In this document: one piece after another, positions 23,056 to 28,939 of the stretch
How positions within the stretch are numbered: position 1 is the stretch's first letter
How the letters are laid out: each line of letters starts with the position of its first letter
Position numbers and translations under genes: made by a program
Notes under the pieces: generated by a model
Database searches by the model: none
Told to the model about the DNA's origin: nothing
The model's input: the letters and a program-made list of their open reading frames with translations, nothing else
Source: a virus
Virus record (IMG/VR): IMGVR_UViG_3300042691_006459
Coordinates: 1-30,498 of that record
Reading direction: 5' to 3' (one strand)
DNA length: 30,498 nucleotides

Positions 23056-23370
23056 TCATGTGCTCTCCCTATTAAGAGCTTTTTCAGTCCCGCTTTCTTC
23101 CCATGATTTAGACCAGAGGCTTGTCGCCTCAGCAATGTCTTCTAGCGCACCCTTGTAACGGTTGCGCTGAATTTTGAGTGCGGTGTTTTCACCCTCCAAC
23201 TCACGATATGCGTCTCTCCACGTTAGCCCGTCATCGCTGTTAACTGCGCTCGGCGCACGGAAATACACGTCCTTTCGGAGAAAGGCTACCTCTCGCTCTA
23301 AGTTAACTATGCGAATCGCCGCTTGTTCAGGGTTCTCCTGAATGTACTTAGCTAAGTCGGGGTGCTTCAT
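23056..23370 (-). CDS. Small helical protein of the cassette array
   Basis: A 104-residue protein (MKHPDLAKYIQENPEQAAIR). The start at 23370 overlaps the upstream stop (ATGA) and is preceded by AAGGAGG with seven bases of spacing; earlier in-frame codons lie inside the upstream gene. It has two zipper-like phrases, NLEREVAFLRKD (residues about 27-38) and ELEGENTALKIQR (about 60-72), which echo LERENAALR. The end is ESGTEKALNREST. It is likely a coiled-coil partner; the function is unknown. Confidence 0.7.
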   Translation of the reverse strand: MKHPDLAKYIQENPEQAAIRIVNLEREVAFLRKDVYFRAPSAVNSDDGLTWRDAYRELEGENTALKIQRNRYKGALEDIAEATSLWSKSWEESGTEKALNREST

Positions 23371-23900
23371 AGCTGAGCCTCCTTGCGAGCGGCGTCGATG
23401 GCGGCGCGAAGATCTCGGCAGATCACCAAGTTTTCTGGGCATGGGTGACCAGTTTTAGCGCGAAGAACATTGATATACGCGTTCATCACCTCTTCGGCTG
23501 CGTCAGCCAGATGAGACTTACTCATCCAATCTGCCTCTGCCTCGTCATAAGCGTCGGCGAGTGCACCTTCAATAGAGTTGCGGACACGATTTACGTCTTC
23601 TAGCTCTTGCCGCAGCGCGGCGTTTTCGCGTTCGAGTTGTTCGAGTTGTTCGCTCGCGTCCTGAAACCGTCGTATCCGCTCTGCTTGCCACACTTCCCAG
23701 CCGTTGCACTCCCTCAGATAGTGAGAGTGCATCGCGTTCGGGTCGTCGATGAGACTGCGCAGCGCGGCGTTCTCGCGTTCCAATTCGCGGGCGAAGTCAG
23801 GTTCGACCACATTCTTAGGCTCCGAAGCTAGGCCGTCGTGGCTGGTGAACGCCACATCAACCGCGAATACCGCCGCGTCAGTTCTCGGTGTGTCGCTCAT
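23367..23900 (-). CDS. SDTPRTDAA-type coiled-coil protein, long paralogue
   Basis: A 177-residue protein starting MSDTPRTDAAVFAVDVAF. The start is ATG 23900 (ATGA overlap, AAGGAGG seven bases before it). The first ~50 residues are paralogous to those of the 19603 protein, including PDFARELERENAALRSL (about 34-50). A second zipper, LEQLERENAALRQELED (about 84-100), follows a linker with CNGWEVWQAERIRR. The C-terminal part is helical with HPCPENLVICRDLRAAID and ends ARKEAQL. It is probably an oligomeric scaffold or adaptor with unknown partners. Confidence 0.75.
   Translation of the reverse strand: MSDTPRTDAAVFAVDVAFTSHDGLASEPKNVVEPDFARELERENAALRSLIDDPNAMHSHYLRECNGWEVWQAERIRRFQDASEQLEQLERENAALRQELEDVNRVRNSIEGALADAYDEAEADWMSKSHLADAAEEVMNAYINVLRAKTGHPCPENLVICRDLRAAIDAARKEAQL
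23378..23384 (-). promoter_or_regulatory. SD AAGGAGG inside upstream KEAQL codons
   Basis: AAGGAGG on the minus strand, seven bases before ATG 23370, encoded within the upstream gene's last codons. Confidence 0.85.
23611..23789 (-). repeat. Two copies of the dispersed zipper-encoding repeat
   Basis: Copies start at 23611 and 23758 within one gene. The second is identical to copies at 19694 and 20219 over the 20-base core. Confidence 0.8.
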
Positions 23901-24082
23901 AGCTGGGCCTCCTTGGCAGCGATGATGATGACAATGCCCAGCCCAATCCAAGCTATAGCCAACAGTCCGTCTACCAGATAAAACCAGATGGGGCGGAGCC
24001 TGATTCTGAACTCCATGAAACAATTATTAGCGAGCCAGCCACCGTAGGCTACGCAAAGACACCCAAGCAATAATCCAATCAT
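23897..24082 (-). CDS. Small two-span membrane protein in the cassette array
   Basis: A 61-residue protein starting MIGLLLGCLCVAYGGWLANN at ATG 24082 (ATGA overlap and AAGGAGG). It has two hydrophobic stretches: residues about 2-18 and about 36-54 (LVDGLLAIAWIGLGIVIII), joined by a basic linker FRIRLRPIWF. It ends AAKEAQL. A membrane anchor inside a set of coiled-coil genes could place the set at the membrane. The function is unknown. Confidence 0.7.
   Translation of the reverse strand: MIGLLLGCLCVAYGGWLANNCFMEFRIRLRPIWFYLVDGLLAIAWIGLGIVIIIAAKEAQL
23908..23914 (-). promoter_or_regulatory. SD AAGGAGG inside upstream KEAQL codons
   Basis: AAGGAGG on the minus strand, seven bases before ATG 23900; it forms part of the upstream membrane protein's terminal AKEAQL codons. 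Confidence 0.85.
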
Positions 24083-24297
24083 GGCTTGGCCTCCTTGGTT
24101 CGCAAGCGATAAATCACTTTTCTCCATGCCTCAAGTTGTCCGTGCGTAAGTTCTATGTCTCCGTGCAACATTTGATTTATGTAGTCATCGCTAATTTCCA
24201 ACGCCTCCCGCAGTGCGACGTTTTCGCGTTCAAGCTCGGTAATGCGTGCAGTCTGTGTCGCATACACATCTTCCCATCGCGTTGCTGGAGCACTCAT
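24079..24297 (-). CDS. Small coiled-coil protein of the cassette array
   Basis: A 72-residue protein (MSAPATRWEDVYATQTARI) from ATG 24297 (ATGA). A zipper TELERENVALREALE (residues about 20-34) is a one-step variant of the family core. The rest is charged helix ending RLRTKEAKP. The function is unknown. Confidence 0.7.
   Translation of the reverse strand: MSAPATRWEDVYATQTARITELERENVALREALEISDDYINQMLHGDIELTHGQLEAWRKVIYRLRTKEAKP
24090..24096 (-). promoter_or_regulatory. SD AAGGAGG inside upstream KEAKP codons
   Basis: AAGGAGG on the minus strand, seven bases before ATG 24082; part of the upstream C-terminus TKEAKP. Confidence 0.85.
24209..24239 (-). repeat. Dispersed zipper-encoding repeat, diverged copy
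   Basis: The core here is CGCAGTGCGACGTTTTCGCG, three differences from the common form; it encodes RENVALR. Confidence 0.7.
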
Positions 24298-24524
24298 AGC
24301 TGACCCTCCTCTTCTTCTTGCTTGAAGGACTTGAAGAACCCGCGAGCAATGCTCCTCATGCGAAACGCAGCGGGGCAATCGTTGTCGTCGAGGTAGGTGT
24401 CTGCCACTTGGCCTATGGCTGCGCGAAGCTGGGCCACCTCCGTCTCTAGTTCGTGGATGACTTTCCGGTAGTGCGACGGAAAATCATGGGTATAACGTGT
24501 CTCATTCGGTATTTCTGTTTTCAT
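24294..24524 (-). CDS. Hypothetical small protein, first gene of the cassette array
   Basis: A 76-residue protein starting MKTEIPNETRYTHDFPSHYR at ATG 24524. It has a zipper-like phrase HELETEVAQLRAAIGQ (residues about 24-39), and ends FKQEEEEGQL. Its leader is A-rich (ATCAAAAACATG) and lacks a SD, unlike the genes that follow it in the array. Two small hairpins lie in the gap ahead of it. The function is unknown. Confidence 0.65.
   Translation of the reverse strand: MKTEIPNETRYTHDFPSHYRKVIHELETEVAQLRAAIGQVADTYLDDNDCPAAFRMRSIARGFFKSFKQEEEEGQL
24305..24311 (-). promoter_or_regulatory. SD GAGGAGG inside upstream EEEGQL codons
   Basis: GAGGAGG on the minus strand, seven bases before ATG 24297; the same junction type with a different flanking codon. 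Confidence 0.75.
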
Positions 24525-24534
24525 GTTTTTGATT

Positions 24535-24568
24535 GCGCGTGATGACGTATACGCGCCCCACGTTGGGG
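24535..24568 (-). other. Structured gap between nuclease and cassette array
   Basis: GCGCGT (24535-24540) pairs with ACGCGC (24551-24556), and CCCCA (24556-24560) pairs with TGGGG (24564-24568) around CGT. No T run follows, so an attenuator, RNA-processing site or weak terminator are all possible. Confidence 0.4.
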
Positions 24569-25393
24569 TTAACTAAGGCGAGGATCGAAGTGCCGCCACC
24601 GCCACAAGGCGAGCAATTTTAGGAATACTGAGAAACTGCGACTAATCGTGTCATTGTCATAGACGACGGCATCAACACGCCCCACTTCGGTGGTGGAGAT
24701 GTAAATGTTCACGCCCATAACTCCACGCCCAAAGAGGATGTCGAGATCGCCATCCCATAAATCTTGAGCGTAGCAATAGGCCGCGATCTGCACGGGATGT
24801 GTTTCAATCGGCTCAACGGCAACGTCTGGCTTGGTCCGTTTGGACTTAAAGTCCACAATGGCCAACCCGTCGCCATATTTGCCCATAAGGTCGCACGTCC
24901 CAGCGTAGCCCTCAAAGCCGTTGACAACTCTCAGCTCATGGTAGAGCGGAGTGATGCCAAGTTTCTCAATCTTATGGACGGCGGGAAGGACAAATTCCCG
25001 GCACGGCACGGCTTTGCCGTCAGGCATGGAGAACGTAGCGGTCCCGTCCCATGAGTCGTGGTCGGTGTAGTACTGCTCAAGACTGGCGTGGATCAGGGTA
25101 CCAAGGTCAGCCGCTCCTGCTGCATCTTCCCCTGCAAGCTCGGTGATGCGGCCTCGATAGGCTTGCAACTCCTCGCTGGCGAACGGTGGGTTGTTGTAGC
25201 AGGCTTGGATAGTTTGGTACACCTTGTACTCCTCTAGGCCGGGAGCCGAAAGCATCTTGGTGTACTCCGTTACGCTCGGGAAAAGCCGCTGCTCACGGAT
25301 ATCCTTGAGGTTGGTGGGCCTAGTTGGGTTCTTGGCCCCCGGCTTGGTCTGCTGATAGTGGACGGCTGTGCCATCCCGTGTGTAGGCGTGCAT
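24569..25393 (-). CDS. RecB/Cas4-like PD-(D/E)XK exonuclease
   Basis: A 274-residue protein. LGTLIHASLEQYY (97-109, with H102) precedes Y152-H-E154, D168 (GTCDLMGK), D181-F-K183 (IVDFKSKR) and the Q202-IAAY motif (PVQIAAYCYA). This H...D...DxK...QxxxY order is the RecB-type nuclease signature. It probably resects or processes phage DNA in recombination with the SSB-like protein next to it. The start overlaps the SSB-like gene's stop (TAATG). Long enough for one nuclease domain and no helicase part. Confidence 0.82.
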   Translation of the reverse strand: MHAYTRDGTAVHYQQTKPGAKNPTRPTNLKDIREQRLFPSVTEYTKMLSAPGLEEYKVYQTIQACYNNPPFASEELQAYRGRITELAGEDAAGAADLGTLIHASLEQYYTDHDSWDGTATFSMPDGKAVPCREFVLPAVHKIEKLGITPLYHELRVVNGFEGYAGTCDLMGKYGDGLAIVDFKSKRTKPDVAVEPIETHPVQIAAYCYAQDLWDGDLDILFGRGVMGVNIYISTTEVGRVDAVVYDNDTISRSFSVFLKLLALWRWRHFDPRLS

Positions 25394-25953
25394 TAGAACG
25401 GCACTTCTTCGGACGGAACCTCATTCGTTGCCATCACAGGAGCCAAATATCCTTCTTGCAACTTCTGTGCAACACGGATAAGCATGGATGCGGTCTGCCA
25501 TACATCATCTGCTCCGATGTGCTCATTTCGCGCCACTAGGATGTCCACGGCCTTGTTCACGGCCATCCCAACGGTTACGCCCTCAATGCGGGAAGGCCCA
25601 GAAACGGCCTTTGCTTCGATTTTACGGGGTTCTTCAGCCGCAGGGGCAGGCTGGGCTTGGGTAGCCTCGCCTACGGGCTTAAAAACGACCTTATCCCCGA
25701 AAATAAGCTGGATTCCGCCGCGATAATCGTCTCCCCGCTTGATGCCGGGGCCAGAAAACTGGACCCTTTGGCCGTTAACGTGCTCAAAAGTCTTAGAAAA
25801 GGACGTTACGTCCACCGTCAAACCACCCTCGGAAAGCGTAGCCTTCCAAAAGGTCTTTCCTGACTTGCTAGTGAGGGCTTTTGCCCCCGAGACATTGGCA
25901 ACGATGTTGCCCTTGACGTATTCGCCCGGTTGGGCCGCTAGGATGTTGTTCAT
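25393..25953 (-). CDS. SSB-like single-stranded DNA-binding protein
   Basis: A 186-residue protein. Residues about 10-95 are beta-rich (EYVKGNIVANVSGAKALTS, GKTFWKATLSEGGLTVDVTS, GQRVQFSGPGIKRGD, GIQLIFGDKVVFKP), compatible with an OB fold. A Pro/Ala/Gln linker (about 97-110) follows, and the protein ends in an acidic hydrophobic tip EVPSEEVPF, like the DDDIPF tip that recruits SSB partners. It would coat single-stranded DNA at the fork or at resected ends. The leader is CAACAACAAATG, without SD. A distant OB-fold protein of other function remains possible. Confidence 0.65.
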   Translation of the reverse strand: MNNILAAQPGEYVKGNIVANVSGAKALTSKSGKTFWKATLSEGGLTVDVTSFSKTFEHVNGQRVQFSGPGIKRGDDYRGGIQLIFGDKVVFKPVGEATQAQPAPAAEEPRKIEAKAVSGPSRIEGVTVGMAVNKAVDILVARNEHIGADDVWQTASMLIRVAQKLQEGYLAPVMATNEVPSEEVPF

Positions 25954-26035
25954 TTGTTGTTGTAGTTGACTGACAAAAGTTATCCGTAAAGGGGATATAG
26001 GGGATTGTTTAAGTATATGTATCTATGTGTACCCG

Positions 26036-26278
26036 TTATTGGGTAGGATTTGGCACGCAAAAACGCGCATTGCCAATCCATCCGACGACACCCTTGTTGC
26101 CAAGGCTTGCAATAACACGGTCCACAGTTCGCTTCTCAAGATTCAAACAAGTGGCGATATAGGCGTTGCCGCCGACAAAGCCACGTTTGAACGAGAGGAT
26201 GAAAGCAGCGACCAGTCTTTCCGCGTGGGAAAGGTCATCCCGCTGCATTAACTCGCTGGGAATCCAAAGTCCTTTCAT
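26036..26278 (-). CDS. Small winged-helix-like protein
   Basis: An 80-residue protein (MKGLWIPSELMQRDDLSHAE). The middle (ERLVAAFILSFKRG then YIATCLNLEKRTVDRVIASL) has the helix-turn-helix pattern seen at the N-terminus of phage replication and primase-type proteins, and GNKGVVGWIGNARF forms a wing. It could be a DNA-binding regulator or a trimmed replication initiator. ATG overlaps the upstream stop (ATGA). An 82-base gap follows it before the SSB-like gene. Confidence 0.65.
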   Translation of the reverse strand: MKGLWIPSELMQRDDLSHAERLVAAFILSFKRGFVGGNAYIATCLNLEKRTVDRVIASLGNKGVVGWIGNARFCVPNPTQ

Positions 26279-26499
26279 GGGTGCGGATCGTCGCGGCGAA
26301 AGTCCGTAACATCTTCGATCTGGCTACGCAGACGACGGATTTCCTCTTCCAGTCGATCAATGCAAAGGAAGAGTTCTCCCCGGCAGTCCTCAAGGCCAGT
26401 TGTCGCCTCATTATTGACCGGCAAACGCGCCCAGCCAATCAACTCATCCACACATCCCCGCGCCGTGTCGGCGTCGTTCTCAAAACTTAATGGCTTCAT
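26275..26499 (-). CDS. Hypothetical protein with short charged coil
   Basis: A 74-residue protein (MKPLSFENDADTARGCVDEL). The C-terminal half RLEEEIRRLRSQIEDV (about 49-64) is a short coiled coil. Leader is GCAACACAAAGAAAGACAATG, A/C-rich with no SD. The function is unknown; it may pair with the winged-helix product with which it is coupled. Confidence 0.65.
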   Translation of the reverse strand: MKPLSFENDADTARGCVDELIGWARLPVNNEATTGLEDCRGELFLCIDRLEEEIRRLRSQIEDVTDFRRDDPHP

Positions 26500-26536
26500 T
26501 GTCTTTCTTTGTGTTGCACGGTGGCTACCTAAACCC

Positions 26537-27025
26537 TCACGCGAGGGCTACTTGAGCGGAAGCACCGTGCGGGCTTTTATCGCTCTCGCCAAAAGCGGCG
26601 GCAGTTCTCGTTTCCTGTTCGTTCTGACGAGTCGCAACTTTCCAAAGGCCATCCGTAGGGTCAAGGAAAATTTCGCCCCGCATCATTTCATTCGCGCAGC
26701 GATTGAGTGTTGCCGTTGAAATCCCGGCCCTGTCCGAGTACCATTTCCGCCCGACGTATTGGCCTTGAGCAGCGGCACGGGCTTGCGCGTATTCGTGAAC
26801 CACTTCACACGCCGCCTGAGTGATTCGCGGCATACCCTCTTTCCACTTGTCGCGGCGAACCATTCCTTTTCCGAAACCGGAGCTGACCCGTGTTTTCGTG
26901 TGAATCGGGGCGCGTGTCTTCTTGTCGGCGGAAGCCATTAGCTTGGCCTCTTCTTCTTCCATCTTTCTCACGCGCTCCTGCATCTTCTCCCAGAAACGAA
27001 CCGCTGACGATATTGTGTTATTCAT
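26537..27025 (-). CDS. Possible DNA-binding protein with winged-helix-like middle
   Basis: A 162-residue protein. Residues about 10-30 form an acidic helix (WEKMQERVRKMEEEEAKLM), then a basic region (about 30-65). Residues about 85-125 (GRKWYSDRAGISTATLNRCANEMM, then GEIFLDPTDGLWKV) look like a helix-turn-helix with a wing. The end is low-complexity. Together with the 26036 gene it lies ahead of SSB and helicase genes, so it could be an initiator or a transcription factor. The family was not recognised. Confidence 0.6.
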   Translation of the reverse strand: MNNTISSAVRFWEKMQERVRKMEEEEAKLMASADKKTRAPIHTKTRVSSGFGKGMVRRDKWKEGMPRITQAACEVVHEYAQARAAAQGQYVGRKWYSDRAGISTATLNRCANEMMRGEIFLDPTDGLWKVATRQNEQETRTAAAFGESDKSPHGASAQVALA

Positions 27026-27028
27026 TTT

Positions 27029-27250
27029 TTATGCGTAGGGTAAAAAGTATTTACTGTCATCGAGTTGCGAAAGACATTCAGCGTGAATCAAATCCCGCGA
27101 ATCGGGGTCAACGTAGGGCCATGGATCACCTCCCTTGACGGGTCGCCAATGCCCCACGGTGTATCCGCCAATTGGCCCTTCTTTTCGGGTCCATTGAACG
27201 GGCTTGCCGCACACAATGCACGGCTCTTTTTTCTGCTCAGGCTTTTCCAT
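27029..27250 (-). CDS. Small zinc-binding-type protein
   Basis: A 73-residue protein (MEKPEQKKEPCIVCGKPVQW). C11-x2-C14 and the later LIHAEC (H56, C59) could form a CCHC zinc site, as in small zinc ribbons. The middle is Gly/Pro/aromatic (YTVGHWRPVKGGDPWPYVD). Its leader, AAGGAAACACAATG, combines an AGGA six bases upstream with the A/C-rich pattern. The 5' end overlaps the 27237 gene by 14 bases. The function is unknown. Confidence 0.65.
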   Translation of the reverse strand: MEKPEQKKEPCIVCGKPVQWTRKEGPIGGYTVGHWRPVKGGDPWPYVDPDSRDLIHAECLSQLDDSKYFLPYA

Positions 27251-27434
27251 TGTGTTTCCTTGCCTTAAAAGAGGAGAGGCGGTCAGCCAAGGGCGAAGGC
27301 TCGCCCTCCCACGTTCTCCGCTTTATTAGGGCCTCGTTGGCCATTAGCACGATATCCGGCGTCCATCGACTAGCCCAAAAGCAAGCCCCGGAACGAACCA
27401 TTCGCCAAGCCTCAACCCATTTTTCGTTTTTCAT
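27237..27434 (-). CDS. Hypothetical 65-residue protein
   Basis: A basic Trp-rich protein (MKNEKWVEAWRMVRSGACFW, then ASRWTPDIVLMANEALIKRR). It starts four bases after the endolysin stop, with leader AAGTAACACAATG. No motif recognised. The Trp-rich amphipathic N-terminal half could associate with membrane or protein. Confidence 0.55.
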   Translation of the reverse strand: MKNEKWVEAWRMVRSGACFWASRWTPDIVLMANEALIKRRTWEGEPSPLADRLSSFKARKHNGKA

Positions 27435-27438
27435 TGTG

Positions 27439-27825
27439 TTACTTCATTGCATTAACTACTTTGCGGGAATAGGATAGGGTGGCACGTTTCTTATGCCCCA
27501 TAGGCCCGCCATTGTGAATCCGCGCCAACGTCGCAACGTCGCCCCGCTCCCATGCGTTGCGGGCATAGCGGCGCAAATAGGCGGTGACGACGCGCCGGGA
27601 GTAAGCTAAATCCGCGCAATCGGAATATTGCCCCGGTACTCCGGAGTCCTGCCAGTAAGCGCGATGGATTTGCAACGGTCCAAGCGCAGCCCCATTGTCG
27701 CCTTTAATGGGTCCAAGCCTGCCCGACGTTTCGACGTGATGCAAAGCCCGCCAAAAGGCTTCCGGCGGTGCAGCGTTAGCCGTTGCGAGGGATGCGAGGG
27801 CGAAGAATAGAAGTTTTGCTTTCAT
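27439..27825 (-). CDS. Endolysin, lytic transglycosylase/lysozyme-like with signal peptide
   Basis: A 128-residue protein. Residues 1-19 are a Sec-type signal peptide (MKAKLLFFALASLATANAA). After it, E32-T-S-G (HHVETSGRLG) is the catalytic Glu motif, followed by GALGPLQIHRAYW (about 45-57) with a central GPLQI, then RRVVTAYLRRY and ARIHNGGP (residues about 102-109, like the YNGGP motif). That order fits GH23-like transglycosylases. It would reach the periplasm through Sec and degrade peptidoglycan. It is on the early strand while the holin-like genes are on the late strand. The start is in a TAATG overlap. Confidence 0.75.
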   Translation of the reverse strand: MKAKLLFFALASLATANAAPPEAFWRALHHVETSGRLGPIKGDNGAALGPLQIHRAYWQDSGVPGQYSDCADLAYSRRVVTAYLRRYARNAWERGDVATLARIHNGGPMGHKKRATLSYSRKVVNAMK

Positions 27826-28073
27826 TAGGCAACCCGCGCCTCCTGCACTTGTGAAACAATGTCAAAAAATGACGGCTCTTCGGCTTCCGGTCCATTTTCC
27901 GATTGGTAACGGTGATATGCGCGGACCCGTTGCCGCATTTCTGCGGTGATTCGCGCCGTTTCAGTCGTGCCGTCAGAATATCTCAGGGTGCAATGGTTTC
28001 CCGTGAACTGAGCGAAGGTAACGCCCGTCATCATGGACACGGCGAAGGGAGGAACTAAGGCAATCGTTTTCAT
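27825..28073 (-). CDS. Small exported protein next to the endolysin
   Basis: An 82-residue protein from ATG 28073 (ATGA with the upstream gene). Residues 1-22 (MKTIALVPPFAVSMMTGVTF) look like a signal peptide or anchor, then CTLRYSDGTTETARITAEMR and an acidic helical end. It is directly before the endolysin. A spanin-like or endolysin-control role is possible, though it lacks a lipobox and no such motif is seen. Confidence 0.6.
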   Translation of the reverse strand: MKTIALVPPFAVSMMTGVTFAQFTGNHCTLRYSDGTTETARITAEMRQRVRAYHRYQSENGPEAEEPSFFDIVSQVQEARVA

Positions 28074-28261
28074 TTGCAAACCCCCGCCTTCGATTGCCAG
28101 TTGCGCCATTCAGCGTTCAGGGCGTTTCGGACCTCGGCTCGCTCTTCCGCCGTCAAACGGCGATTTTCACTTTCCCATTCCGACAAGGCCTCCCTTTCAT
28201 TGCCGCAAAAGTCGCGGCATTGCAAAAGGGTTTTCATTGCGTCAATCAGTTCTGGTTTCAT
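28070..28261 (-). CDS. Hypothetical small helical protein
   Basis: A 63-residue protein from ATG 28261, preferred over longer in-frame starts because the leader AAAGAAACACAATG matches neighbouring genes and the upstream frame is poor-coding. It reads MKPELIDAMKTLLQCRDFCG, then a charged helix (ESENRRLTAEERAEVRN). Three cysteines (15, 19, 62). The function is unknown. Confidence 0.6.
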   Translation of the reverse strand: MKPELIDAMKTLLQCRDFCGNEREALSEWESENRRLTAEERAEVRNALNAEWRNWQSKAGVCK

Positions 28262-28299
28262 TGTGTTTCTTTGTTTTTGGGTTTTTGGCAATCTCATCA

Positions 28300-28334
28300 G
28301 GCCCGGCTTGCCAATCCGGACGACGGGCCAAGCC
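28300..28334 (-). promoter_or_regulatory. Two alternative hairpins in an 85-base gap
   Basis: GGCCCG (28300-28305) pairs with CGGGCC (28324-28329), and GGCTTG (28305-28310) pairs with CAAGCC (28329-28334). The pairs share their boundary bases, so the two stems may compete or stack as a pseudoknot-like fold ahead of the 28070 gene. Purely sequence-based. Confidence 0.4.
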
Positions 28335-28346
28335 CGTTTCGATAGG

Positions 28347-28676
28347 TTAAAACCCCATAACCAAAACCCCGCCGTCAAATTCAACGACTTGCGTTTGTTC
28401 TCGGAGCCAATCCAAAGCCGCCTCTTCGCGTGCGTCTTCGTCCTCGTCTTCGTCGCCGTCAAAACCATATTCAACGGCGGCCTCAAGAGCGGTTTTGAAT
28501 TCTTGCCACTCGCAACACAGGGCGATGACGTCTAATTCGTATTCGACGGGCGACTCTCGCTCCATTTCTTCGATGTGGTCGAAAAGAGCGCGGAGCGCGG
28601 CGGGGGAAAATTGATCGGCCCGCCCCATTCGGCGGAAAGCGTCAATGAAGTCGACGGCGGAAACGGTGGTTTTCAT
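28347..28676 (-). CDS. Acidic hypothetical protein, candidate host-takeover factor
   Basis: A 109-residue very acidic protein. It starts MKTTVSAVDFIDAFRRMG and has EEMERESPVEYELDVIALCC (about 51-70), then a run GDEDEDEDAREEAA (about 87-100). Small acidic early proteins are often DNA mimics or anti-restriction factors, but no motif proves that here. Leader is an unusual (AC)8-9 run followed by AAACAATG, with no SD. Confidence 0.6.
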   Translation of the reverse strand: MKTTVSAVDFIDAFRRMGRADQFSPAALRALFDHIEEMERESPVEYELDVIALCCEWQEFKTALEAAVEYGFDGDEDEDEDAREEAALDWLREQTQVVEFDGGVLVMGF

Positions 28677-28680
28677 TGTT

Positions 28681-28696
28681 TGTGTGTGTGTGTGTG
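28681..28696. repeat. (TG)8 dinucleotide microsatellite in a leader
   Basis: Eight TG units on the plus strand, AC on the minus strand, ending a few bases before ATG 28676. Slippage would change the leader length. Confidence 0.8.
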
Positions 28697-28903
28697 TTAG
28701 CAGTCGGAAAGAATAACTTTGGGCGCAATCATGGACCGGGAAAGTCCCTTGTGTGAAACTTCGATTTCAACGATTGAAACCGTCGCGAGGTGAAAGCCGC
28801 AACCATTCCAGCGGTCAACCCAAGCCTTAGCTTGCTCGATCCCGGCATAGCCCGTCGCGAGGGCGCGGTTGATTTGGTCAACTGTCATTTCGGAGGTGCT
28901 CAT
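28697..28903 (-). CDS. Hypothetical 68-residue protein
   Basis: Starts MSTSEMTVDQINRALATGYA; residues about 15-35 form a helix (AGIEQAKAWVDRWNG), then strands (HLATVSIVEIEVSHKG). The leader AACAAAAACACAATG has no SD. No motif recognised; position among the first transcribed early genes suggests a host-directed role. Confidence 0.6.
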   Translation of the reverse strand: MSTSEMTVDQINRALATGYAGIEQAKAWVDRWNGCGFHLATVSIVEIEVSHKGLSRSMIAPKVILSDC

Positions 28904-28939
28904 TGTGTTTTTGTTTATTGTTTGCGTTAGTAGTTGGAT

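Noticed and set aside
19694-24239. Regularly recurring 31-bp units as a CRISPR array
   Set aside because: The copies are unevenly spaced (from about 85 bp to over 3 kb), in frame inside genes, and encode zippers; there are no cas genes.
25980-26000. TTATCCGTA as a DnaA box near the SSB-like gene leader
   Set aside because: It has two mismatches to TTATNCACA and stands alone without further boxes.
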